Below, piece after piece: positions 34,498-46,334 of a stretch of DNA of 64,000 nucleotides. A model generated the notes under the pieces. It worked only from the letters and a program-made list of their open reading frames with translations, did not search any database and was not told the DNA's origin. The DNA comes from Helichrysum umbraculigerum. Lineage: Eukaryota; Streptophyta; Magnoliopsida; Asterales; Asteraceae. The position numbers and the translations under genes were made by a program. Location of the stretch: positions 2,442,501-2,506,500 of the forward strand of contig CATIUR010000012.1 in assembly GCA_949592205.1 (NCBI GenBank). Direction: 5' to 3'. Numbering within the stretch: position 1 is the stretch's first letter; each line of letters starts with the position of its first letter.

Positions 34498-36948
34498 TGA
34501 TGTGACATAAAAAGTCATGTTTTTAGAAGCTTTATTCCTCACATTTTGAACCTTTCTTTAGTGAAAACATTCCAAAACATTTATTATTTACTAAAATACA
34601 CTAAAGTGGTTCAAAAGTAGACGTTGTGATAAAAATCACTGAAAACACTCTAAAAATGCACAAAACACAGCATTTTAATACAGGCCGATTCCTCCGATCT
34701 CATTTTCCTGTCAAGACACACTTCCTAACTTCTACCATCTGTTGTACAGGTAAAATCGAGACGGAAAAATCTGGAATCAAGTGAAACGGCCAAAGGACGG
34801 AGAAACCACTACGCTTTCAGAGCCAATAAAAGTCATTTCGGCTACGCCTAAGCTCTACACATCCAATTTCTATGAGATTGGCATCATTAGAAGCTTAACG
34901 GAATTACGAAACCACAGGCGAAAGAATCAAGTCAAACGGAGGCATAACGAAGGAGATACGGACGTTTTAAGCAACGAACGAAATCAGACGGAGACCGTAT
35001 ACGGCCTCAGGCACCGTATACGGCCCATATGAGACCGTATACGGCCTATACTACACCGTATACGGCCCCTACAAGGCCGTATACAGCCCCCTACCCCATA
35101 TCGTGCTCCGTTTGCTTGTACGTGCTGCTTCGTGAGTTGTACGTGCGATTTGGTGGTTTGCCTATAAATAGTGGACATCCCCAACACCTCATTCATACCA
35201 ACTTTCTCATTTCATTTCTTCCTTACACTTTCTCTCTCACACATCACTCTCTCTCTAGTTTCTCTCTCTAAGGGATTTTCTCTCTCTAGAATTGAGCTAG
35301 TTAGAGAGATAGTTAGGTAGAGATAGCTTTTAGCTTTTGTACGGAGGCACTCCAAGACATTGTATTTGCGAAGATCTGTCTGTAATAAATTCGTATCAGG
35401 TTCTATTTATATATCTCTTACTTTCCAGTTTTAAACATGTGTTGCTTTGTTTATGCTTGTTTAGGATTGTATGCTAGATATATAATGTTAGGCTAGACAT
35501 TTCTTTGTGTTTACTATGATGTAGTTATGTTAGAATAGTCAAAATGTTTATGCCATGCTGTTACTCTGCCCGTGTTACTTTAAACTGTGTATGAACTCGT
35601 AAACTGAATCTCGAATGTTTATCTATCCAACCTATGCTGTGGTTAGAAGCTTCCTGCTAGAACTTGGCCAATTACTAGTGGTACTTTCTCTACCTATTCT
35701 ATACTTGATGATCAATGAACTTGGTATGGCTGTGTTCTCTAGGTTGAAACAAATCATAAGAGACACGGAGCGTATGATTAGAGATAGGTTAGATTCATGT
35801 TTATTTGTTATATATCTTGGAGAGAACTTTCGGGATATTTATGATTTAATTATTGGTTATCTGCTATGCTAGGATTACAGTGTTCTGTTCTGTGTTACCC
35901 TATCGCATGTTCTTGTTTGATTGTTGCCTTAGGATTAATGCATACTAGAGTTATCTCCTTGGTTCATATCAGTAACTGTATAATTAGGTTTTCAAACACA
36001 GAATATTGGTTTACACAGTAGATTAACATACATGGAATAGTTGTGATGGTTTATATCTGTAATGCTGAACAATTTAACTAATCGTTAGCCCGATTATCCC
36101 AACTTGGTCCGCGGGATTATCCCCGTTCGTGTTCTTGTTCAATCAACAATTCACGCTACGATACAGACGTCTCTGATGACTGTGACTGGGGACCAGGATT
36201 CGAGGATAGTCGTCAGTTGAATTGGTCTGTACATTTGGGAGAACTTCCGGTGTATCCGACTTCTATAACTGCTATCCACGTGACATGTTACTTATCTGAT
36301 TGCGGACAACTCTACGTTAGATATTTAATAGGATCGTAGTTGTAGCTCATTAGGATATAGGAAATCTGCGGGAGTAATGTGGAACCCTAATTAATGTAAC
36401 GGAAAAACCGTAAAACGCCCTATTACTCGGTATAGTGCTGGAAACACCCATTGGTGGAGTACAAACGTATGGAAGCCGCGGAACGGTCGTAGGTACAATA
36501 CTTTGCATTAATTATGTTTCTATCCTCTCCGGATTAGTCATCACATCTAGTAGCCTTACCCTTGACTATTCATCAATAACATTTAACGAAATCATAGTAA
36601 ACACTAGCTTATCCTCTGTTGACCGAGTCTCCGTACAAACCTCTTTAGTTCTGTTTTCTTTATTTAATTAGTATTTAGTAATAAAAACAAAACCTATCCA
36701 AAAGCTTTTAAAAAAAAACCCTAGCTGAATCTCCAAAGATAATAAAACTTCCTAGACTCCCATGCCCGTTGTAGTTTGAAGAACGACACCTGAGTCATAC
36801 ATACCACTTGCTGCCCTTTTAGGTCTGTCAGTAGTATACAACTTAGGATTCCCCTGCTCTACAAATTTAAAACTCACTGTTCGCCACTTCTATTGCTGTT
36901 GGATCAATGACCGGAATCAAATCCGTCCGACCGATAGGGGTGACGACA
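34498..36948 (+). repeat. 3' LTR of B1
   Basis: 2,451 bp, uninterrupted, TGATGTGACATAAAAAG ... GGGTGACGACA. Palindromes at 34995, 35014, 35035, 35056 and 35077 (the last with one base changed), then the TATA box CTATAAATAG near 35162. Right flank is TGCAT and the gag of B2. Confidence 0.92.
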
Positions 36949-36953
36949 TGCAT

Positions 36954-37568
36954 CGTTATCGTCTCAATCAACTTCCAGGCTTCGTCTGAAGTATGTTGCA
37001 TGAAGTTTCCAGATGAAGCAGCATTGAGGGTTTGTTGGTGCTGAGGATTTAAGCTATTGTAAAATGTGCAGACCAGATTCGTTTCAGCCAACCGATGGTT
37101 TTGACATCTTCCGATAAGATTCTTAAATCGTTCCCAAGCCTTGCTTAATGATTCGTTAGTTTCCTGACGGAAGTTAGCAATGTCGGTCTTAAGCTTGGTT
37201 TGCATGGAAGGAGGAAAGTACTTAGCTAGAAACTTAGTAGCCATCTCTTCCCATGTATGAATCGAATTGGGTTCGAAATCATAAAACCAGGTTAAGGCTC
37301 GAGAAGATAGAGAATAAGGAAACAGATGGAGTCGAAGAAGGTCTCTATTGGTTCCTACTATATCGAAGGAGTCGGTAAGGTTGATGAACTTGTTGAGATG
37401 GGCGTCTGAGTTTTCAACCGAAAGACCATGAAACTGACACTCAGATTTAATCATTTTTATGTAGTGAGGCTTAATTTCAAGGGTTTCGTCTGTTGGTGCT
37501 ATGATCGGTCCTCCTCGTCCCTCTAGCAGTGGCTTGATTGATGAGGCGAGCGTGATACGGTTCGTCAT
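36954..37568 (-). pseudogene. B2 gag N-terminal (capsid) part
   Basis: Starts MTNRITLASSIKPLLEGRGG at 37568 and runs through the capsid signatures TWEEMATKFLAKYFPPS, AWERFKNLIGRC and TFYNSLNPQHQQTL to KLIETITMH, where B1 is inserted. The next residues (HHDLEPDQ) are at 20686. The matching segment in B1 reads KLIEMITMHQHDLEFD, which confirms the join. A start at 37568 fits the B1 gag start. Confidence 0.9.
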
Positions 37569-37749
37569 AACTCGTAAGGTAGAAATTAGGGTTTCGGAAA
37601 GGGAAAGCTAATCTAAACTAATTAACCTAACTAATCTGATTAACCTAATTAACCTAAGGATAAAGCAGGTAACTTCTGGATGATATTGATCTCTCGAAAG
37701 GGTCGCTAAATAACTAAGATAACTAAATTCCTAAAGTCGGTCGTTGTAG
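37569..37749 (-). other. B2 5' leader
   Basis: Non-coding, between gag start and primer site. Contains the repeated word AACTAATTAACCTAA on the + strand. Confidence 0.6.
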
Positions 37750-37767
37750 TCCCCGGCAGCGGCGCCA
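37750..37767 (-). other. Primer-binding site of B2 (tRNA-Asp type)
   Basis: Minus strand TGGCGCCGCTGCCGGGGA, identical to the B1 site. Confidence 0.85.
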
Positions 37768-37773
37768 AAAACT

Positions 37774-40363
37774 TGTCGTGCACCCCAGCGGTCAGTCGGA
37801 TTTTACTCTAGTCGTTGAACCTTCCGACAAGGGCGCGCGGACAGTGTGTTTTATATTTATTATGCTGGGTATCCTAACTTTTGATACAACCTAAAGGGCA
37901 GTAAGCGGTATGTATGACTCAGGTGTTGTTCTTCAAACTACAACGGGCATGGGAATTTAGGAGGATTAATTATCTTTTGTAATTTAGCTTGGATTTTTAA
38001 AACTTTTTGATAGGTTGGTTGGTTTTCTAATCTAATTACTAAAATTAAAAACTAAATTAAAGACAGGGGTTTGTACGGAGAACGCAGAGAAATCAAGATA
38101 AGGAATTTATTTGCTGTGACATTGGAAATGTTGTTTGGATGGATAGTTATGAGGGATAGGGTTACTAGATGTGATGATTAATCCGGTGAGGTCATAGAAA
38201 CTTAATTGGTAGATAAAGTATTATTCCTACGACCTTTACTCGGTTTCCCACGTATTTATGTTAACGTTATACCGGATACTTGGACGTTTTACAGCTTTTC
38301 CGTTATACTAGTTAGGGTTCCAGATTACTCGCTAGATATTTCTATATTTCTTAATGAGCTACAGCTACGATCCTACTATATACCTAACGTAGAGTTGTCT
38401 GCAATCAGATATATAATATGTCACATGGATAGCAGTTATAGAATGTCCAGTACACCGGAAGTTCTCCCAAATGCACATACCAATTTAACTGACAACTATC
38501 CTCTACTCCAGGTCCCCATTTACAAACATCCGGAGGACGTTAGTATCATGGCATGAATTGTTCATTGAACAATAACATGAACAGGGTTTAACCCGCGGAA
38601 CCGGTTGGGATAATCTGTCTAACGGTCAGTTACATTGTTCATTATTAATCATACAATTATCACAACTATTACATGCATGTTAACCTATCTATATCATGTT
38701 TATTATGTTTATGAAAATCTAATCAGCAGGGCAGTGATAGTGTTTACGTATGTCTAGCATGCAGTACCTAAGCAACAATCAAACAAGAACATGCAATAGG
38801 ACGGAACACTAGTCATCATATTAACTGACCTAATAATTAAATCATTGATATCCCGGAAGTTGTCCCAAAGATACACAACAAACAAGAGTGAACCTAATCT
38901 ATCTCTAATCCTATGCTTCGTGTCCCTCGGATGTGTTTCAATCAAGGGAACAACGACCATGTTGAGTTCATTGATCATCATACACAGAATAGTTGGCAAT
39001 CCTACTTCTAGCAATTGGCCAGGTTCTAGGGAGGAGGATACAAACCACATCATAAGTTGAATAGATAAACAGGCAGAGGTTCAGCTTATAAGTTCGCAAA
39101 CAGTTTTAAACCTACACAGACAGAGTAACAGTATGTTACAATTGGGAATCATTATTTCTACAACGGATTGTGCCCACGACTTTCATAGCTTCCACGTTCC
39201 GTACTACACACATTCGTGATGATTCCGGCGCTATACAAATGAAAGCCGTATAATGTTACCTCCGTTGTTTCATAACGGTGTCATCCCCAATTGTATATTA
39301 TATCATAACTATCCTAACATTGCATACATCACAACAAACATTGATTTGTCTAGCCTAGCATAATTCTAGCATTCATTCCTAAGCATGCATAATAAGAAAG
39401 CATAATTAAAAGAATAAATGTGAGAGATTGTATTAAACCTGAATACGAGAGTAATACAGACAAATCTTCACAAATCTGAAGTCTCGGAGTAACTCCGTAC
39501 AAAAGCTACTAAGAGCTTCTACTCTAACCTACTAATTCTCCTCTAACTCCTAAGAGTAGTGATAGAGAGTGAATGCTAACCTAATTCTAGAGAGAAGTTT
39601 TTAGAGAGAGAAAGAAAATGAGATGTAAGGTGTGTGAAAATGAAAAATGGAGGTTAGTATTTATAGGAGAATGGTGGAAGGCTTGGTACAAGTCTTGAAG
39701 CATAAGATACAAGCATCAAAGCAGCATACGGGGCAAGCGGACCAAGGGGGGGCAAACGGCACCTCACAAGCCAACCAACCCCGTATACGGCACCCTAAGG
39801 GCCGTATACGCCACCTAGGGTACCGTATACGGTACCTAGGTGGGCAGGGGGGGTTGGTGCTCCATATGCTGTATACTGATTCCTCGGTTGCTTGGTTCGT
39901 CCGTATCTTCTTCGTTTGGACTCCGTTTTGCTTGATTCTTGAGCCGTTGGATTCGTTTTTCCGTTACGCTTCTAATGACACTGATTTTGACAAATTTGGA
40001 AGTGTTTGACTTTTGCGTGTTCCGGATGACGATCGGCGAGCTTTTAGACTGTGTATCTTCTCCGTCTTTCGTTCGTTTCTTCTGATTCTTTCACCTCCGG
40101 TCTTGGATTTTCCTATGGAATCATAAAATATGAATTAAGCTCTATTTCCATAAGAATATTGAGAACGGAAAATTTAAGGTGATTGTTTTGCCTCGGTTTG
40201 CGTGTTATTTGGACGTTTTAACCGATTTTTGCAGCAACGTCTGTATTTAGACTACCTTTGTGATTTTTGGTAAATAATGATGGTTTTGAAATGTTTTCAC
40301 CAAAGAATAGTCCAAAAAGTGTGGAAATATGTCCTTAAAAACATGACTTTTTGGGTCACATCA
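37774..40363 (-). repeat. 5' LTR of B2
   Basis: 2,590 bp, pair of 10258-12850. Contains the same MITE-like block at 39137-39295 and phased palindromes at 39781, 39802 and 39823. Its right end (sense start) abuts TSD AGCGG and the primer site of A. Confidence 0.9.
39137..39295. mobile_element. MITE-like block, second B2 LTR copy
   Basis: 159 bp, same ends and length as 11627-11785. It is duplicated with the LTR rather than independently inserted. Confidence 0.6.
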
Positions 40364-40379
40364 AGCGGCGCCAAAAACT
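40364..40379 (-). other. Remaining part of A's primer-binding site
   Basis: AGCGGCGCCAAAAACT on the + strand, next to the 5' LTR of A. The outer half of the site is at about 10243-10257. B2 inserted inside it and duplicated AGCGG. Confidence 0.82.
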
Positions 40380-42114
40380 TGATGCTGTGTAAACAGAGCT
40401 TTATTTTAAAATGGAAATTACTTTACTAACTATACACAACTCAGGCAAGAATACCTGGTCATATAATAGTACAGTATGATAAGTCTGGATCGAACACAGG
40501 GAACGGATGTTTAATTAAATAAATTGGAAATTGATACAAATAATGAAAGCAATAAATGATGGTGGCGTTTTAGTTCCGATCGAACAATTGGCTAACAATT
40601 ATGAGAATTAATTTGGGAAATAAATACTTGAAATGAAATAATTGACTATAAAGGAAATAAGTAATTAAATGAAAATATCAAACTTAGATGATAAAAGAAA
40701 TGCATTTGCTTAGATTACTTTCCTTAAAATCTGGAAATCATTTTATCGAATTGCTCACGTATGGATTTTATTGTGCTTTATCAATTACATCAACCTTCCT
40801 TACAAGATAAATTGAATTAAACACAATTAAGAAAGACACAAAGTTGTTTTCAACACGTTAACAGTTCAATTTAACGTTGCCCACCAAATTGTATTCTAGA
40901 TTAAACCAACACCGTTTATGTGATTTATTCTCTTGACTTGAATCAACAAAGTCTATAACTAATACTAGTTATTACAATGGTTGTGGTGATGATTGTTGTG
41001 GTGATGGGGGATGATTCTTTACAATACAAATATTGAGATTATATAGGCGAAATATCAAAGCATAATGCTAAGGATATTCGCACCTAAAGCAAACAGCTGG
41101 ACGGCACTATATTTGCCACTGATGTCCATTATTGATTCCATTATTTACATTGGTCCACACGTTTTTTTAAAGTCGCGCACTTCTGAAACGTAAATTGTCT
41201 TCATGCAGATTTTTATCAATCGTCACCAATGACCATTAGCAATTATTAGCCCTAACCCGTCAAACTCAATATATTCAGCAACAATTGTCAATTAAAATCA
41301 ACAATCATCAATAATTCTATAACTAATAGAAAATCAATCTCAATTAATTATAAAACCACGTTAGGTAATCAAGAACAATCATCGAATAACCAAGGATCAA
41401 CGAATAAACACATAAACTTGAATAAAATCCAATACGTTCGCAATTCTAGTAATCAATCCATCAATTAAGTATCATCATCTAAGCAAACACATAAGAGATT
41501 TAGCCACTCATATTATAACAGAAACTCAGAATCAAATACAAAGTTATAATCATAATCAAATGAAAAGAAGTAATATATTCGAACCAAAAAGTCGAAATAA
41601 TGATTGAATAAAGAAATCCTTCAATTCTCCTTGATCTTCTTCCTCTAAAATGGTCCAGATATTGAAGTTTTTGAGCGAGAAAATCGGCTGAGAAAAGTGG
41701 TAGATGATACCCCCAAAAAATGAGAGCAAAATGAAATATTTAGGGTTTCTACCGAGGCAATCCATACGCCGTATGGACATCCATACGCCGTATGGATTGA
41801 AAAGCCCATGGATCCAGCCCGTGTATTCTGTGGCCCGGCTTACGACATCCATACACCGTATGGATTTCCTTACGCCGTATGGATGCAATTTTCCAATTTC
41901 TTAGCCAGCCGACCTCCATTCTTCAAACTTCAACCAATTTAGCTATTTTCTTCAATACTCGCACGTTTTCCGCTTCTTTTTCGATTCAATCTCCAAATAA
42001 CTCCTAAATGCCAATATGAATGAAACGAGTATCAAATTCAATAAAAATGCATAAGAAATGTATTGAATAAAGGGGAAATTAGTACTATAAAATAGCACAT
42101 TTTGGCGTTCATCA
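40380..42114 (-). repeat. 5' LTR of element A
   Basis: 1,735 bp, pair of 66-1535. Longer because of an extra block at about 40969-41230. Four CCATACGCCGTATGG-type palindromes at 41762, 41781, 41849 and 41868, the last two with one substitution each. A TAAATATTTC word near 41735 may be the TATA element. Confidence 0.88.
40969..41230. mobile_element. Unidentified insert of about 250 bp in A's 5' LTR
   Basis: Absent from the other LTR (compare 650-675). Near its ends are imperfect inverted repeats, GGTGATGATTG (40985-40995) and CAATCGTCACC (41217-41227). A small non-autonomous DNA transposon is possible. No clear target duplication was found. Confidence 0.45.
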
Positions 42115-42119
42115 GCCTG

Positions 42120-42326
42120 TCTGATGAGACACTTATCATTCCTCTAGAAGAAATCCGCATTGATGAAAAACTTCATTTCGTCGAGGAACCAGCAGAAATC
42201 ATGAACCGTGAGGTCAAACAACTCAAACAACGTCGAATTCCCATCGTTAAAGTCCGGTGGAATTCGCGGCGTGGTCCGGAATTCACCTGGGAACGGGAAG
42301 ACCAGATGCGACTCAAGTATCCTTAG
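42120..42326 (+). pseudogene. Chromovirus T: C-terminal chromodomain region (right part)
   Basis: 68 codons, SDETLIIPLEEIRIDEKLHF to WEREDQMRLKYP, then TAG. It contains IPIVKVRWNSRRGPEFTWE, the diverged chromodomain-like tail of Tekay/Del chromovirus integrases, thought to steer integration toward heterochromatin marks. It continues the fragment at 1-65 after the removal of A. The sequence after the stop, ACGAAATTCTCTTAACAAGG, is typical of this lineage. Confidence 0.85.
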
Positions 42327-42386
42327 CTATTCACAGATCCAACTCCAACCACCACATGAGCAAAATTTCGAGACGAAATTCTCTTA

Positions 42387-42398
42387 ACAAGGGGAGAA
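42387..42398 (+). other. Polypurine tract of T
   Basis: ACAAGGGGAGAA directly precedes the LTR start TGTGACACCC at 42399. Confidence 0.78.
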
Positions 42399-45300
42399 TG
42401 TGACACCCGCCAAATTAGGGCTAGTTTTAGTGCCTAATTCTCTGTAATACATGTAATTAGTCATTCGATTAGGTTAATTAATGTATCCATAATTATATAT
42501 ATTGTTGAATATATATATATACCCATACGCGATTTGGCTAAATCGTGCACGTTTCATATCGAATGGATTTCGATACATATTCATACGGACGTTGGTGAAC
42601 TTTTTAATAAATAACATAAATCTATTTAATATTTAAATAGTAGTTATTCACATTATATTATTATGTATTAATAATATACAAAACAATGTACGTTTCATTT
42701 AAAACGTAACCGACACGAATTAAACGCGCGAGACGCGCCCGGCAAATCAAATAAAGCTCAAGTTATATTTTTATAACTTAAAATAAAGTATTTTTATTTA
42801 ATACTTCGGTTAAATATATTGCGAATATACGATGACAATAATAACGTTTAAAAACGTTACACGATTAAACGATCGAAACATAAACGTATAAACCATTCCC
42901 GGCACATTATCAAACATTTTTAGAAATGTTTTCAAGTAATATTAAGTATTACTTCAAGTTAAAAATATCGAAATGAGAATGTATTTTAAAATACGTACGT
43001 TTAATATATAACGTATAAAGAAACAACAAAACGAACGAGGAAACGAACACCGCACGGAGTGCGAGACTGGGAACGAGATTGGGTGAAGTCCACACATGGG
43101 TGGACCCCACCCACAAATCGGCCACATGCCATAGCATGGTGTGCCATACTCTTGTTGATGTTGATTCTTTTGACTTCAACAACAACCCACAATCACCACC
43201 ATACTCAATCATTCACCATCTTCTATCTCTCATTTTCGCTCTCGTTCTTTCTAAAAACCGTCCAACATCATCCCAAAATACACCACCAAAATTACCTTGA
43301 ATTTCATAGCTTATTTGGAAGAAAACGATCATCTCGCGAAGCCCTACATTTCCATCTTTTTGGAATTTCCATACGACACTCGTAAGTTTCCGACAACTCA
43401 AAACTACTTATAACATGTTTATTTGCTTGTCTAGTTGATGTTCTAGCTAGTTAATGTCCAAACCGAAACTTGAAAATCGTTTTTGGAACTTATATGTAAA
43501 AACAGAAAACGTCACAGAAAACCATCTCACGCCAAAAATCATATAAATCGTACACACAAAATAAATGTATGAGACCACATGGTAAATCTTCGTATTTTCG
43601 TTGTCTACAACTTTCATGTTGGGCTCGTGAACCAGAAATACACCCATTTTTACAGAAAACCCGATTTGAACACGGGTATACGTTTTGGCCGAAAACCGAA
43701 CACTTCACCTTCTCTATTTTATTTGACCAAGATACCGACCCATACAATTCTCGGGAAAATTCTCCAAAATACTAGACATCTAGGAGAATATGTGTGATTT
43801 TTGGTTAGGCTTGAATCGGACTAGAAACGGGTGAAATAGCGAGTCGAAACCGAGTAAAAATCTGGAACTATTAAACTTAGGGACTATTTTGGTATTTAGT
43901 ATAACCGACACTTCGAGAAACTTATAAAACGCAACCATAGTTCTAAAATGATTATTTATCATTTATAAGACTTGGGTAAAAACCTCGGGTCAAACCGAGC
44001 ACGTTTGACCGTAAAACGAAACACGAATTTCACTAACAGCGGCTAGTGTCGCTAGAGTGCCAAAAACAGTGCTAGCGACACTAGCCTAGTATCGCTGAGC
44101 CAAGTGTCGCCTATATAGCGACACTAATCCAATGTCGCTGAAATACTTAAATCAGATTTATACTATCGACAATACCGTAGTGACGCCATAATTGAAGAAG
44201 TGTCGCCTATAGCGACACTAATCAAGTGTCGCTAATCGATTGAAATTCATGAATCCTGCGACACTCACCTAGTGTTGCCTAACTATTACCGCCTATAGCG
44301 ACACTCACCTAGTGTTGCCTAACTAGTCTCGCCTATAGCGACACTAGCCCAGTGTCGCCAAAAACAGAAAGTTGAACTATTTTTCTAAGTAATGGAATAT
44401 GCTATACCAAACAAATCGGATACGATACAACTTATACACAAGAAATATATACTTTGTTAAGTATACAACAACGCAAGTATAATAATAATAGTTGAGAATA
44501 TTATTACAATCCGCCACCAACGGTCCGTACACGTTTTCAAAACACAAACAAACAAACCAAATGTATTTGGACATTACTAGTTGTGTGATCAACTAATCTA
44601 GGTGATCTTTTAGGATACCTACTTATATTAACCAACGCGCATCTTGGACGCCCTCAGGTTACAGTCTTCAGACATCTTTGCTTGGCTAAGCAACGCACGT
44701 TTATTGAGATAAACACATCAGACTCAGGTGAGTCTCATAGCCCCTCTTTTTACTGTTTTCACTCAGGGGTGTGATTCATTGCTTGTTTTTAACATGTGAA
44801 CGCAAGTATAAACTTTTCATATACTACATGAGTTTACACAACTAATCATTTTAAGTCCTCCATAACATAGTTTGTTAATACTTCGGTAACGCGAATGTTA
44901 GTGTATGATACCATATAGGATTGACAATCCTCGTCCGGGTTAGCAAGCACTAACTGTTCAAATGGACGCATTAGCATTTGAGGTTTACGAGTGTGGATTA
45001 GGCACTCGTGGGGAGGCACCCTCGATCAGGCACTTGATTGTGATCCTAACACCTCAGTTAAGGCTCAGACTATGTGTTCATGGCTGTATACATTATTATT
45101 TTCTTGATTGCAAACTAGTACATTAAATCTTGTGGTTCATACGATATTTGATATTCAAACCTGTGAGCTCACCAGCATTAGCTGACCGTTTATAGCATGC
45201 ATCACAGGTACTCAGCAGTAGGTTGGACTGCCCACACAGGATACTTGTAGCTCGAGTCAGCATGCAGACATTAGAGATTTCCTTGCATTAATATATTTTG

Positions 45301-45501
45301 TAACAGTATTTATGTATTGATATCTCTCATTTTCAGAACACGAGCTATGTAATAGCTTCAACTTTGTAAACATTTAACTATCAATGTAAACTTTTGTAAA
45401 CGACGTATATAGAGTCGGTCCTATATATCTTATGTGCTTTGTTTATTGATTAGTCGCACCCAAAGTATGCTTCCGCTATTCATGAATTTGGGGGTGCGAC
45501 A
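42399..45501 (+). repeat. LTR of chromovirus T
   Basis: 3,103 bp, TGTGACACCCGCCAAATTAG to GGGGGTGCGACA. The left side is the pol end of T. The right side is a primer-binding site and leader, so this LTR sits between two internal regions. Related to S1 and S2. Confidence 0.88.
44036..44360. repeat. AGTGTCGCTATAGCGACACT inverted-repeat array in the LTR of T
   Basis: About ten palindromic or half-palindromic units built from TGTCGC and GCGACA, with irregular spacing. S2 has the same array at 48417-48716. Confidence 0.85.
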
Positions 45502-45504
45502 GTT

Positions 45505-45516
45505 TGGTATCAGAGC
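45505..45516 (+). other. Primer-binding site, tRNA-Met type, of a second T copy
   Basis: TGGTATCAGAGC three bases after the LTR end, as in most plant chromoviruses. Confidence 0.88.
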
Positions 45517-46334
45517 CTAAGGTTATAGTGAACTTGGTTGCATTTAGTGGGCCTAGATTATGACCGTTAGGCAGTATTTTCTATTTAGTATGATTAGTTC
45601 AGGGATTACAGCATACGAGTTTAATTTAACATAGCCTGATCAATTATGTACAATTAAATAAAGATGATGTAAGATCTGAAAGGGTCATGCTGGAATAGGG
45701 ATACACTAGTTAACTCTGACCACGAGAGAAACCAAACTCAAACAAGTCTATGTTAGACACGCCAGGCTATTGTGTGATATATGTCTATATATACATGGAT
45801 AGACCTCTCTTAAGTGCTACACTTTAGGCTATATTATATATTGTAGGTGTATGAATATAGGCCTCACCTTACTAAACGTTTTACCACAGTTTTGGCGGAC
45901 AACTCTCTCGTAGCACTCACTGATTCGGTTAATGAAGTCCAAGCACCACAAACTCAAGAGAGGACAACTGTTTCGTTCGTCTCTCCAACACGGGATGTTC
46001 CCGAACCACTGTTTTACTCATCGGGAGAAGCTCGAGTGATCCGTACTCGTTGTAGGGGTGCTGGAACGTCCCGATCTGACCCTTACTCCAACTACACGGG
46101 CAACCCTAATATCAGGAAGTTTCGTCCTCCTCTTGCCCGCAGATGGGACTGGTTACCCACAACTCTAAACACATGGAGGTCCGAGGAAGAGATTCAGATT
46201 CCTGCTGACCCCATGGACATCTCCCCGTACACTTAGGAACCAATACATCACACAGTAACGGTATTGGCTGATCGACTCCACCGTCATGAGCAAAGGCTCG
46301 AGGACCTCGAGCGAGAGCAACACATGATGACAAC
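45517..46334 (+). pseudogene. Leader and probable gag start of the second T copy
   Basis: Non-coding leader to about 45846, then an open frame of 129 codons from MYEYRPHLTKRFTTV to TAG at 46234-46236. The same frame reads on past the stop with a coiled-coil-like stretch (RLHRHEQRLEDLEREQ). From position it should be gag, but I do not recognise a capsid signature. It ends abruptly at about 46334, where copia sequence in the opposite orientation begins. Confidence 0.5.

Larger units (their letters stand above)
20692..36948 (+). mobile_element. Athila-type element B1, best-preserved element in the window
   Basis: Plus-strand element inside gag of B2, with TSD TGCAT at 20687-20691 and 36949-36953. 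5' LTR 20692-25882 (split by S1), primer site 25889-25906, gag-pol 26079-31646, double hairpin 31666-31715, ORF3 31887-32546, polypurine tract, 3' LTR 34498-36948. Without S1 the 5' LTR is 2,452 bp against 2,451 bp for the 3' LTR. I counted about 36 substitutions between them, roughly 1.5 percent, so it is recent. Only two premature stops break gag-pol. Confidence 0.93.
10258..40363 (-). mobile_element. Athila-type element B2, with B1 nested inside
   Basis: Minus-strand element bounded by LTRs 10258-12850 (3') and 37774-40363 (5') and by TSD AGCGG (10253-10257, 40364-40368). Order on the minus strand: 5' LTR, primer site (37750-37767), gag N-part (36954-37568), insertion of B1, gag C-part/PR/RT (18181-20686), RT/RH/IN (15775-18180), double hairpin, ORF3 (14784-15443), 3' untranslated region, polypurine tract, 3' LTR. 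Several stops and frameshifts in pol make it non-autonomous today. It inserted inside the primer site of A. Confidence 0.9.
66..42114 (-). mobile_element. Athila-type Ty3/gypsy element A, with nested insertions
   Basis: Minus-strand LTR retrotransposon: 5' LTR at 40380-42114, primer site at its left edge, leader and gag at 9264-10257, pol down to 2887, 3' untranslated region, 3' LTR at 66-1535. Two insertions break it: a solo LTR of its own family (3654-5317) and element B2 (10258-40363). The tRNA-Asp-type primer site, gag-PR-RT-RH-IN order and RT sequence (FMDDFSMF, LGHKI) place it in the Athila lineage. By eye its two LTRs differ by roughly 2 percent, plus a length difference from an extra block at about 40969-41230. 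It has no ORF between pol and the 3' LTR. Confidence 0.88.

Noticed and set aside
42949..43797. Several open frames in the LTR of T
   Set aside because: Overlapping on both strands with no protein motif, inside an LTR.
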